Positions 18,855 through 30,879 of a stretch of DNA of 64,000 nt are shown here, one piece after another (the first letter of the stretch is position 1; every line of letters starts with the position of its first letter). The translations under genes were made by a program, and so were the position numbers. This DNA is from Theileria orientalis strain Shintoku. Lineage: Eukaryota; Apicomplexa; Aconoidasida; Piroplasmida; Theileriidae. Location: positions 1 to 64,000 of the forward strand of contig NC_025263.1 in assembly GCF_000740895.1 (NCBI RefSeq), written 5' to 3'. The notes under the pieces were generated by a model. It was not told where the DNA came from, made no database searches, and saw only the letters and a list, made by a program, of their open reading frames with translations.

Positions 18855-21212
18855 TTATTCGTGGAGGTAGTTTGAAGCTTCTCTGCTTTTTCTCGGCCTA
18901 GTCGGCACTGATGAATCGAAGTCGAGCTTGTTAATGAACTTGATCCGTTCACAATATCTTGAATATTCCTCTTGGCGATTATTGGGAACTACTGGCTCTA
19001 CTCCTACAAAAAAATAGTCGTATCTAGAAAGACAATATTTAAAGGTATCGTTGTTCCATGTTCTACTTGTATTTATTATTCTGAACTTGTACACAAACAG
19101 TGTGTTAGTGAACACGAGTATTACAATGTCGTATGTATTTGCTTCTCTCATATACCACTCGACTCTATGAGGGTATACGCCCGCTGGGAATGTGTATAGA
19201 TCATATCTGTGGTGTTTCAGCCTGTTAAATGCATAGCCAGGGTTTGTTTGAGCGTATAAAACGTTATCCTTAGCATTTCTAGCATAATCCCATTTCATAT
19301 GATAGTAGCTTCTATGATAATCGGTGTCAAACTCAATTTTATTGAGTGTTCTATGTTTTTCAGTTTCTCGGTCCTTTTTAAATGTGTCAATTGGGTATGG
19401 AACGTTATCCATAACTATTATCCTGAAAGGATCTGTTATGTATTTCATGGCCTCATCATCGACTGACAAGTCTAGTATATTTTTGGCACGTTGAATGTCA
19501 TTTTCCGTATAAATACCCGTAAATTGAGCAACAGACGTTAAAGTGGTTAACAATTGATTGATTTCTTCTGTTGAGAGTGTGGTATAATCACATTTTTGTA
19601 TTTGATTAACCTTTATCCATTTGGAAAAGTAGCTGTTTTTATCATTGGGTTTGAAAGCACTTCCGTGCAAACAGAACAACAAGGGGTGATTATAGTTCCG
19701 GTAATAGTAGACGTACACATCGCCGTAAGCGTAGTCGTAAAAAAGCTTATCTATTGCCTTTTGGCCGGTTTCGTCAAACAACTGGATAATGGCGTCCTTA
19801 TTGTTCCTAACGGGAAGCGACATCTTCAGGGCTGTTATATAGTACAGATGGATAGTCTTTACGGAGCTTATTGCATGTTTGTAACATTTAAAACCTTTTT
19901 TTTCCAACTCGGAACAAGACTCCTTGGATACGGTGATGCTCGTCTGGGTCCCAGATAGGGTTGTATACTCGGTTGTGCCTTGGTGATTTATTGCGGAGAA
20001 TGGGTAGCTGGGCCTTGTGAAGTGCAGCTGCATCTTGGCCGAATACTTGAGGTTGTATCTGACGTCGTTCAAAAATTCAAGAAGTCGGATCTTATCATTC
20101 ATAATAGTTGCAACAGTATCATCTTTGTCCCACTGCATAGTTCCAGGGACTTCGTTACTTCTGACAGTGAGTTTGTAGTACTCATTGGTGTTAGCAGTAC
20201 CAGCAGTGCCGTCCTTGAACTCCAAGATTACTAGCAGAGGGTCTTGGAAATCTGTGTCAAAAGTGTGGAAATATCCCGTGACCTTGACCAAATGTCTCAT
20301 TTTCTTGGCTGGTTCCTGGGTGGCAGTGGCGTAGTTCACCTTGTAAGCGTTATAGCCTCCATGGGCACTTTTGAATATAACATCACCCAGCGTGAATCCA
20401 TTGCTATCATTGGCACCCTGCAGCCCGTTGTGTTCATACGTGTGCTTATTGTAGGATTTTACGGTGGTCTTAGTGATCTTAATGGTGATGATTTTCTCGA
20501 CAACATAATCGTGAATGGAGTATATGGCAGAGGCATTTTCCTTATTACTTGATATTTCGGATCTGGCATTTTTGGGCACAGTATCGAGACAGAGCTGCAC
20601 TGGATTCAAGTAGCCCATGATAGAAATTAGATTATCCAATAGTTTCTGCGTATTAGAGTCACTGGAACCGGTTCCCGTATTGACACAGCTAGTGAAACCC
20701 TCAACCTCTACCCACTTGGCATAGTCAATGTTGACCTGTATGTTGCGCTCTGGGTCGCCTGTTCTCAAAGGTTTATAAACCTTGTTTTCATAGCACACCA
20801 TCAGTGGTCTGGGATCCAGACCGTAAAAATAAACATACAAATGGTTGTACCCATTCTTATAGGTCGTTTTTATTTTGGTGTTGCCTGAACTGTTGTAGAA
20901 ATTTGCCTCAATGTATTTCGGAGTGTTTGTAACGGTATATTGTTGTCCTCGTGCAGTCAAAGTAACATTGATGCTGGGTATTAAGAACTTGATCTCGTCG
21001 GCTCTTGTGGCACTAATGGTTTGTGAAAAGCACTTGAAATTGGAAGCTGCTAAGATTGGGATGTCTACGGCATTGACTGGTATATTTTGAGGCTGCCCAG
21101 ATGTCGTTCTGGTAAGATCAGGTATTTGAGGCAATAAAATTCTAAGGGCGCTATCTACGTCAGATTTATTGTATTGAGTCTGCTTATCTATCAGTGCGAT
21201 TGCTGTGTACAA
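18855..21212 (-). CDS. 3' reading-frame block of the large modular gene
   Basis: A 785-codon open block whose first in-frame start-like codon is TTG, so it is not an independent gene. It continues the module series of 21537-27477: type A near block residue 131 (PRPLMVCYENKVYKP), type B near 324 (DPLLVILEFKDG), type A near 507 (HPLLFCLHGSAFKP), and a terminal C-like unit near 680-715. Its opening residues align with an internal segment of exon 1 (TAIALIDK against NTIVLLTEK) exactly where the upstream frame (ending at 21191) loses register. Either the gene is inactivated by a one-base loss or the base is missing from the assembly. Confidence 0.7.
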   Translation of the reverse strand: MYTAIALIDKQTQYNKSDVDSALRILLPQIPDLTRTTSGQPQNIPVNAVDIPILAASNFKCFSQTISATRADEIKFLIPSINVTLTARGQQYTVTNTPKYIEANFYNSSGNTKIKTTYKNGYNHLYVYFYGLDPRPLMVCYENKVYKPLRTGDPERNIQVNIDYAKWVEVEGFTSCVNTGTGSSDSNTQKLLDNLISIMGYLNPVQLCLDTVPKNARSEISSNKENASAIYSIHDYVVEKIITIKITKTTVKSYNKHTYEHNGLQGANDSNGFTLGDVIFKSAHGGYNAYKVNYATATQEPAKKMRHLVKVTGYFHTFDTDFQDPLLVILEFKDGTAGTANTNEYYKLTVRSNEVPGTMQWDKDDTVATIMNDKIRLLEFLNDVRYNLKYSAKMQLHFTRPSYPFSAINHQGTTEYTTLSGTQTSITVSKESCSELEKKGFKCYKHAISSVKTIHLYYITALKMSLPVRNNKDAIIQLFDETGQKAIDKLFYDYAYGDVYVYYYRNYNHPLLFCLHGSAFKPNDKNSYFSKWIKVNQIQKCDYTTLSTEEINQLLTTLTSVAQFTGIYTENDIQRAKNILDLSVDDEAMKYITDPFRIIVMDNVPYPIDTFKKDRETEKHRTLNKIEFDTDYHRSYYHMKWDYARNAKDNVLYAQTNPGYAFNRLKHHRYDLYTFPAGVYPHRVEWYMREANTYDIVILVFTNTLFVYKFRIINTSRTWNNDTFKYCLSRYDYFFVGVEPVVPNNRQEEYSRYCERIKFINKLDFDSSVPTRPRKSREASNYLHE

Positions 21213-24200
21213 TGCTTTGATTCAAGAGTGCGCAATAGTTTGATGAGGAGTTCGTTGTTTTTATCTGTCAATTCACTGTGAGCCTGTTCCTTGCTGAACT
21301 CTTTTATCAACTCTCTGGAGGAAGTATAATCTAATACTTGCCAAAATAATCCTTTCTCGTACTTTTTATGATAGTAATATTCCCATCTAACGCGGCCTGA
21401 ACAATTTATATACACACAAATAAGTATTTAGGCAGTTAATTGTAGTCACGTGTACATGTGTGTATGGATATATAATAACTGATAAAAGATCTTGATCAGT
21501 TAGTAAATAAACGTATTAGTTATATAGGCTGCTTACCGCCAGCATTGTCTTTAAGCTCAAAAGCTGCCAGCAAGGGGACACCAACCTTGTTACTGAAATA
21601 AACATTAACGGTATTCAATATTTTATTCTGGAAATCGTTAATTGCTCCAGGCTTATTCGCACCACTATTCCAATAAGTCAGAATGTTAGAATTATATATT
21701 ACAAAAGAAGCTTTGTTGACTGCATTTTTGGGAGTGTGTGTGTACCTTGTAAACCCTTCGACGGGATTAGTGCTGTGTGCCACTTGAACCCTGCTGTTAT
21801 AATTGTCGTCCTTTTTGTCCAACTGGTAAGTCACTGTGTCGTGAGCGGTATCATTGTCTGCAATCATATGGTCAAATATTGTTTTCTCATCAGTATAAGT
21901 TTCCAGATCCTTTATGTTTTTACCGGAGCTTTTATCAGTGTCGAATAAGGACAGCCGATAATACCTTTTTGCGATACTATTATTCTTAAAATTTATAGAC
22001 ACCAGTAATGGCTTGTTGTGACTTGTATGATATCTGTTGTAGTACACCTCCTCTTGGGCAATAGAACTGTTTTTATCCTTGATATCATTTTGTAAAACTA
22101 GCTTAGTGGTACAACTGTCTTCCCTGCATACGTTAACGTCGCAAGGCTTCGGACTGGTATGTTGGTACACATAAGGAACGAATAATTTTGATGAGTCGTC
22201 AATCTGGGACTGAGTTGGATATTGGGACCAGTTGACAACATTTGAACATTTGAGCTCGCTAAATAGAGCATCCAGCAGTTGCTGATTGGGATTTGTTTCA
22301 TCAATTGTACAAGATTTAATTGAATCTACTTTAACCCATTTGGTATGCTCGGTGTCCTTATTCAGTGGCCTGTAAGCCTTATTCTCATGGCACAGCAACA
22401 CAGGCCTCGGATCATCTTCATATGAATACGTATAATACTTAGTAACTACAGCCGTACTGGAATCTTCAGTTTCTAATTTTGGACAAAATAAATATTCTCT
22501 ATTCTGTAAACTTGTAGTATCAGTACTGGTTTTATAAAGTGAAATTTCGGTGTAAGAAGGAGTTGGAGTCCCACCAGTTGGTATTAAAAATCTCAATTCA
22601 GTTTTATCGTTTGCTTTAAGGGAACGGCCCTCCCGGCCAAACCTAATTTCGTGTTGGTACATATTGAATCCCAATTCTTCTAACTTATTAGATTCCTTTT
22701 TAGTGACAGATATTGGATTAGTTGGAATGTTTGTGAGCTGAGGATTCGGTATAAGTTCGGGATTAGTCTTTTTAATGGCTTCATATACAGTATTATTATC
22801 ATATGCATCATGCTTTTCTGTTAATAATACTATTGTATTGATGGCCAAAAACTCTATTTTTTGCAACAAATTTACCAACACATTTTTATCCGAAGTGAGT
22901 TTGGAGTTTATTTGGTTAATGTCAATAGATTGCCCTAATAGGCTACTATACTCATTCTGATCCAGTAACTGCCAATAAAGTTCGCCATTCTTCTTTTTAT
23001 GGTAATAATATTCAACACTGTTGTTTTGTTTGGTAAATTGAACCAATAGGGGCAACATAACTCTATTACTATGATAAACACTAAGGCTATTATAGACAAT
23101 ATTTTGGAGCCCAGTAATTACAACCATTGCTCCACTCTCATTCTGACTCATAAGGGCATCACCGTTATATATTACACAGGCCTTTTTGGAATTATTGTTT
23201 GCTGTAGGCGTGTGAGTGTATTTACTAAAGCCTTTTTGTTGAAGTTCCTGAACCGATTCCTCAGCTAGGCTGATCTTGCCGCCATTGTAATTATTTTGGG
23301 TAGTACTGTCAATCTTTTGATCTATTCTGTAGGTAATCAGGATACTTAGACCGTCATTCTCCTCCAATAGGGGTGTTAGCACACTGTGGTCGTCAGTGTA
23401 ATTGTCCATTGTGGATATATTTTTGCCCTGAGCCTTGTCAGTTGTAAAGCCGGACATTTTATAGTACTTTGTGCCACCGATGAAGTATAAAACGATTAGT
23501 AAGGGAGTGTTTGTCTCATCATATTTGTTATAGTAGACTTCGGAACGTGAGTAGACCATCTTAGCATATTCTCCGTCAGGCTTTAGGGTGAGCTTTTCGT
23601 TGCCAGCCTTCAACACAGTAATGTTTTTTCCACTCTGTTGGCTCGCTGGCGTAAACTCATATTTGAGCATCAGCTTGCATGGCACATACTCCTGACTACT
23701 AGTTGGCTTTTGGTAGGTGATGATGGAATTCGGGCTGCTGGCCAGACCAAATTTGTAATATGTTTGTTCTGCTACTTCTTTTAACTTAGATAACAATTGA
23801 ACCATCAGCTTATTGTCATTGTTGATCAACTCATCGTGTATATTGGCCTTATTGATATTTTTTCCTAAAAACGCATTTATGGCGGTTTCATTTATCGGTT
23901 CCCAGTGTATAGCGGTTTTTTCGTACAGTTTTTGATAAAAATAGTCAACCTTATTATTATGGAAAAATCCGACCAATAGAACCTCGTCCGATTCGGGGCT
24001 AAAATAGACATCAATTTGTTTTATCATAAGTTCTTGTACATTATCAATAGATACTGCTTTCTTGTTGCTGGTGTTCCACTGCGTTAAAATGTTGAGCTTA
24101 TGTAATATATAGGATTTTTTGATGGTTCCACCTTTAGGTGTGTGTTTATATCTCATAAAGCCACTGCTCTTAATTTTATTTGAATTATTGGTTGTGTTTT

Positions 24201-27200
24201 CTACATTTACCTTAGAACTGTTGTAGGTGTTGTCCTTGTGGTCGATCTGGTAAGTTATGCTGCCGAGAACTGCGTCGTTGTCCGCAATCATCAATGACAA
24301 AAACTCCTTTTCGCTCGGGTACGCCGGGAGCCCAAATGTGGTCTTGGCGCTGGTGTTGGTTTTATCGCTTTCAAATTCTGAGAACCGGTAGTATTTTTTG
24401 TGATCCTGACGATTCTTCTCCTCGCAATATAACACTAACATAATTGGGTGTGTGAATGTCATATCGTATTTGTTGAAGTAGAGATACTGGGAGTAGACCA
24501 TGTAGTTTTTGTGGTCTCCTTCCCTCAGTATCACCTTGTTACTGCATTGTGCATCTTTGCAAACTTGAATGTCACCGATCTTGTCATACATTAGCGCGTT
24601 CCTGTAAAATTTGAACAATTTGCAGGTCGAGTGTTCAGTGGTTGCTTTTGGAATTATGTAGGTTTCAATCACGTTCAACATCAGCAATGTTTTACGAAGT
24701 TCTTCCAATAAAGTAGAATTTTGACCTGTTTCGCAGGGACACTTGGTAATAGTATCCACAGGTACCCATTTGGTATAGTAGCTCTCTTTGTTCAAGGGTT
24801 TATACGCTTTGCCTCCATAGCAGACCAACAGAGGCCTTTTGTCCATATCTTCGCTGAAAAACACTTGAACATTCCCCTTGCAAGTGTTGTAAAAGAGCTT
24901 GTTTATGGGCGTTAGGCCATTTGAATCTGAGTACAATTTTATTTCTAAAACGTTGTTATGTCCGCGGAGGCGAAGGAACAGCCGTAAGCCGCCAATGGCA
25001 TTTATTCCCGTTTCTCCGTCGAGTCGATGTTCATAGTACTTAAACCATTTAAATTCACCCTCTCCTGGCAACTCTACTGCATCAGACAGGGATATTGGTA
25101 AGGTAGGACCGGTCTGTACCTGCCTGCCACTAACTTCGTAAATTTTACCTCTATAAGTTTTAGATCCGCCGTCTCCCTGCCTGTTGCCGATTATAACCTG
25201 GAGTGTATTGGCACAATCATAACGTATCTGATTCAGTTTTTCACCGAGTGCTTCAAAATTGGCAAGGTCAATTTGTTCATCGACCTTTTGATAAAGCTTG
25301 GCTGGGCCCGTATTTGACTTCAATATGTAATATGGCCGATAACTATTGTCGTTTTTGACAGCAACCAACAGTGGCACGCTGAAATCAGCATCATCTTTGA
25401 AGTAGTAGGTCACCACCTCGGAGGCGGTGGTGTAAGGATTTACAGCTATGGTTGCAGATATGCACTTTGCGTCACGTTCATTGGTACCAAATTTGATGCA
25501 ACTTGCATCGTAGGACACATTTCCTAGTCTGTACCCCTGTTTAGCAGTGTGAACATATTTATCATAGCAGAATTTGCAGCCAGTAACTGATGTGCCGGCC
25601 GTTTTGCTAACCACATTCTGTACGGGGGTTCCATTGAATGTGTGTACTGTATATGGAGCTTGGCCAGAAAGCTTTATATTTACTGGGTTTAGCAACTCGC
25701 TGACTTGAACGAGAGTTTCAATCAACTTATTGACTTCACTTCCCGAAACTAGAGCCTCGCAGTGAGAAATAGAACTAACACGGACCCATTCCTCAAAATA
25801 TTTATCCAAGCTGTGTGGTCTATAGGCCTCACCTCCGTAGCATAGTAACATGGGTCTAGCATCAAGTTGATTTCCGGGAGCTGAGTAATAGGTATATAGT
25901 TTATTATTGTTATCGTTGCCAGAAGCTTTTAGATAGTAAATGAAATCCCTTTTGGTTTTGTCGTCATTGTAAAATGAGATCTCAGTGTATTTCCCTGCCT
26001 CGGCACTGGTGGGAACTAATACTCTTAATTGTAAACTTTCTGAAGATCCGTTAGGTTGAATTGAATGAGAATAGCATTTAAATCCAGATGATTGAAGAGG
26101 TGTGGAATTTTCAAGGAGCACATTAACTTCATTTGGCTGATGTTCGTAATTGGATTCAGATAATGTTGAAGGAGTTGCTGATGCAAGAACTGATGTAACA
26201 AGGCTCTTTTCGTATAGGCTCGTTTTATCCAGTAGTAATATAATATTATCACCGTCCTTCCACTCTCCATTTTGGAATTTGTAATGATAGAGCTTGTTCA
26301 AATAGTCAACGAAAACCATCAAATAAGGCTCGTGATTGAGATGTTGATAGACTCTAACACTTTTTATGACCTTTGGTGTGTCCTTCAACTGTATTACAGT
26401 TGAATTATGCATCAGATGGTCCACGAAAAACTTTTTTCCATTGGATGCGGTGTGCTCTACACACCCGTATCCAGCGGTTTTGAACTTGTCGTTTTGGAAA
26501 AAACTAGCCTTCAGGCTGTTTTGGGTAGTCTCTACTATGTCCGATTCCACGCAGTAGTTATCAATATTGTATGCGTGATCGGATTCGGTAGTGACCAGCG
26601 CCACGTTAATTGTATACTTGAACCCATTCTTGCAAGCGTAATAATTGAGTTTATCATACAAGAAATCTAAAAAGGAAGGATCGTGAAAAGCTGGAAAGTA
26701 AACGTGATGCCATTTTTCCTCAGGTGTGTAGCCATAAAATTGTCTTTTGTCAAATGTGTACAAAAATTCTATTAAAAGAGGAAAATCGTTATATGAATAA
26801 ACCAGTATTGAATATACATTGTTTTTGTATGGAATGTCCAAATTTGACTCAGTAGACCTTTTAACATCATTTTCAAATTTAGTTTTCAATTCTGTATTAT
26901 TATACAATATTTTCCCTAATCTTGTTGACTCCAAGTTATAATTTCTTAATGTGTACCTTTTAAACCTATCTTCTGAAAATTTCAGATTTGTAACATAAAC
27001 TTTAGAATTATTACTGTCATAATCAGCAATATTAGACAAATCTATATCAACAATTGCATCAATATCTGAATGGATTCTGGGCTTTATGTTTGTAACTAAT
27101 TTTTTAGAAAAAATAGCCTGAACATCTAATGATTCCTTTTCATTTATAAGTAAAACAGAAGATTGTTCTAAATTTAATTGAATAATGGAAGGAGTTTCAA

Positions 27201-27477
27201 ACGACCATACGACAGATGCTGACAGCAGCAGCTGGTCGCTCACAAGAAGCGGGTCGAAATACAGTCTTTCCTTTCCATTATATATGTCTTTTAATAAAAC
27301 TGGATTGGAAAACTTATGTGTATATAAATTTTGTAACTCTGTCGTTTTTTTTACGGTAACCTGACTAGATCCGCTGGAATAGTCTGCGATTTTACCGATA
27401 TTTAATTCTAAACAGATAGTCTTTTGAATAAAAAACCTAAATAATAAATATGAAAAAAATGTGTAAACAGTTTTCAT
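18855..27477 (-). CDS. Very large modular secreted protein (spliced; apparent frameshift)
   Basis: Gene model: ATG at 27477, exon 1 to 21537, intron 21536-21397, exon 2 to the stop at 18855. The exons total 8,483 nt, one short of a whole number of codons, because the frame slips at 21216-21218. With that slip ignored the protein would be about 2,827 residues. It has a signal peptide (residues 1-24) and no later membrane span. Three recurring beta-rich module types appear. Type A has RPLLVCYGGxAYKP then KWVxV. Type B has PLLVxxxF then KYYRLSxF. Type C has VYxS, PLL, YYYHKK, then W. Their order is roughly C C A B A B C B C A B C A B A C. I do not recognise a named domain; the modules may be distant FAINT relatives. 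Probably exported; function unknown. Confidence 0.75.
21397..21536 (-). other. Predicted 140-bp intron in the large modular gene
   Basis: Minus-strand donor GTAAGC at 21536 and acceptor TTGTTCAG ending at 21397. Splicing joins a phase-1 codon (G|GC = Gly), so that DNAGG continues into RVRWEYYYHKK. This restores a type-C module seen uninterrupted elsewhere in the protein (EYYYHKKKNGELYW), which is strong support for this intron. Without splicing the frame ends within 17 bp. Confidence 0.88.
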
Positions 27478-30400
27478 TGTAAATAAATGTGTACGCCATT
27501 AGTTTAGAGTATTATTTTCATAATATTAAAAAAGAAACTTGCATCGATGACTAAGACCATCAGAACTTAACTGTATTTAAATTAGAAACTAGAAAATATT
27601 TAAAAGTAATTTAATAGAATTTTGTACTCAACAGATGTGCCCTACCCCTAGAATTGCACATTATTTATGTGTTATAATTAATTCTTTGGTCTTTTTTTTA
27701 ATCAAAATAAACTCGAAATCCGTCTAGAAATATACCTAAAAACATAAATTATATACTATATATATAACTCAAGAAAACTAGGTTAAAGGTTATGATCATT
27801 CAAGTAGGTAAACTTATAAAACATTATATTTTACAGTTAAACTTAAAACAAGGTGAAAATATTTCAACTGTTATACATCAAAATTTTAGACCTAGATAAA
27901 CCTTCATGAGCTATTAAAGAGTAATCTGGTCTTAAGGTTACAAATTTGATGTTTAATAGCTTAGAGTCAAATAAGAATTAAACCCTAAAGGATCGATCAC
28001 TGGGCTACTATACAATGACAATATTAATTCAAATTATTATCGTAAATCTTTAATCACGTTTTTTATTGGCATTATTTTATTAATGTCGATTTCATACACA
28101 TAATCCCGAGATAGGCTTAAGACCACAAAAAACTTTTAAGAGTATATCAAAACAACATATACCACAACAACATATCATTACACATTTCGCCAGTTTAACA
28201 TAATTACTAAAGGATCCGTTGCAGGGAACGACAAGACTAAAACCGAATTGTACATAGTTAACTATTACTGCAAAGATAAAATGTCGATTTATCCTAACAC
28301 ATCGTGCTTATAAATACAGATTCAAACATAATAGTAGATCTTTAATAATGAAGTGTGATTTAAAAAGAGATAAAAAAAGTTTGTGTGTGTGGATGTGTGA
28401 TAAAAACAAATACAAAGAATACCTTAAAATAACCATTTAAAAGAAAATCTTAATAAACCAAAACCTTCCAACTTCAAAATAAACTTTACATCTATCTAGA
28501 CCATAATCACTTGATATCTACTAGTGTGAAAATAGTATATAAAAACCAGCTACACATTTTTAACAACCAAGATAGCGGCAGTAGCCACATCCATGAATCC
28601 CCGAGTAATCTTATATCTTCATATAGTATTAGCCCAAAGATATCATTTTTAGAGCCCAGACTCGATTATATGTTATACATTAGGTTGTATGTAAACAATT
28701 AAACCCAACATATTAAAAACGTGATACTGGACAATATACACATTTTCATTCCATCTAAATTTAAGACAACCATACCACAAAAACTGTAAAAATCATTTTA
28801 TTTGAAATAACAAATACAGCACAATGACAGGATTAAGAAACGTTAAAGATAAAACAACTTTATTTCCTTATATCGCAGTTTCATTTAATTCCATAGTCGT
28901 TCTCCAAGAAGATGTAAAAGTCTCCCACAGAATTTTGGTAGAGTTAGTTTAAATAACGTCACAAATAAATAAGTTTAGTCATGTATAGTATACTTATTAA
29001 ACACATAATTATGTAAATAAAGATAATGAAGGTTAAAGAATCCAGTATCACAATTTATTCAGATTCATAGGGTAAAAAGAGGAGATTTAAATCACTTTGT
29101 TAAATGTAAAAATAAAAGTATTGTTACATGTGCAGTTATTAAATTAATAACCAAAATACGATCTTTTAGAGGCGTTTGCGATTAATATTCCAAATGTAAA
29201 AAAAGGGTTTATAGATTCGCTTCGTGATAACGCACTCGAACCTCAAGTTTAAAAGTATGAAGTAACGTGGGGAACTACATACCTAAAAACACAAATAAAT
29301 GGTTAATAGAATTGCCTGTTACCTAAATATCTGATATATATATATCTGGATTAAAAATTCGATAATACACATCTCAGTAATTAGGGGTTTTATATTAATA
29401 TTTGAGCTTGTAAGTGTGTGTATAGTAATTGTTAGTGTTTGGTGTTTATTGTATATAAATTGATGTTTGCCATTAAGATTCCTGGATACGCAACGATTGT
29501 ACGACAAACTAAAACCACTCAATTATTTTAAAGTCTGTTTCAAGGTTCATAAAACCATTTACCTGAAACCCTCAATTTCCGACTTATTACCTCAATAAAA
29601 ACCTAAAATTATAAAAATATACTGTGGTTGGCTTTACTTTTAATTATTCAATGTCTATGCTAATTTTGAAAAGTTTGACATAAAGCCATCATTTAACTGA
29701 TAAGTATTTAGTTGGTATCATTTATGTTGCCACCTAATACTACAATACACATACAGTGAGTGTCAAATATGATCTCATTGTATTTAAACCATTTATTGCC
29801 ATTGTACATTGAACCATGGTTGTTTATCCAGAGTGTACATTGGACCTGTGTCATGTGTTTCGTTAGCATATGCCTTTTGTGTAGCATATCTAGGCCATTT
29901 GCCATTATGGCAACATACGGAGGCACTACGTATTTTAAACGGGATATTAACATATGTACTTGGCAATGACATTATCTGTACCCTGTGTGTAGCATACCTA
30001 GGTTATGTGAGTATTCAATGTGTTATATGAAGGTGATGTTGGCATATGTATAACAGGGTCTATGTTAGTCCGTAGTGCATATGGCTGTAAAGTATTAACA
30101 TAAATACCTCACGGTATTACTTGACTTACTAGAAGATGCTGGATACCAACACTTACGGGTAAAATATGACTCATACCAGGGTACATAAGTGTGACATTGG
30201 CTTAACATCAACAAAGTAGTAGCACACAAGTGGCCTAATGGCATAACAACAACCTAGAAATATCGGACATATAGTAGTCTATAAGTCACATTTCGTTATG
30301 GGAAGTACTAATATGTTTTACTAGGTAGAATTATACAATCACCTAATCACAGGACTGGCTTTACCAAGTTACACATATCAACGGCTGTAGATACTCATAC

Positions 30401-30654
30401 AGTAAGTCACAATCACTGCCATCACCGATCGGCCAACATCCGGGCTCATAACACATCACAACCATGAACCTGGCCAACCATCATCAACAGGTTGACCATC
30501 TCATAGCACCTATAAACCAGGCTATCACACTTTATTCTGGGTAAAACCGACAAAAAACACTCTTCAACAATCGCTCATAACATTAACAAACGCACAGCAA
30601 CAGTTAACATAACACAGCCGACACGGTATGCAGGAATGCCTTGACCCATGCCAT
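27478..30654. other. Long non-coding region
   Basis: About 3.2 kb with no convincing coding frame on either strand. 27478-27720 should hold the promoter of the large minus-strand gene. 27720-29650 is AT-rich with scattered stops; short frames such as 28511-28702 have no family features. From about 29700 to 30650 the DNA becomes less AT-rich, with recurring words (GTATTxAAC, CATATG, GTAGCATAxCTAGG), resembling the sequence next to the telomere. No RNA gene was recognised. Confidence 0.5.
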
Positions 30655-30879
30655 AGACAACATGTGTCATCTACTGGCTGTTGTAGGCGCCTGTCGCTAT
30701 ACCTGGTGTTTCGACAAGAACATGAATCGCATGAGACTCTGCAGGACCCTTTTTCGTAGTCGGTAAATGCAATACACTGCCAGTGTATGTACCTGTTAAT
30801 TGGCGTAGTCGTAGTGGACTGACCCCAGCACCACCCATGGTTGATCCTTGCTACCCTGATCTCAGTGACATTCTATTCC
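30655..30879 (+). promoter_or_regulatory. Conserved 225-bp upstream block, copy 2
   Basis: Gapless match to 2981-3205. It includes the perfect palindrome at 30772-30788 and ends at the ATG of the second Ser/Ala-rich gene. Upstream of 30655 the two loci are unrelated, so the block edge is sharp. Confidence 0.75.

Noticed and set aside
28511..28702. 63-codon open frame in the long gap
   Set aside because: Short, AT-rich, no signal peptide or family similarity; expected by chance in this composition.
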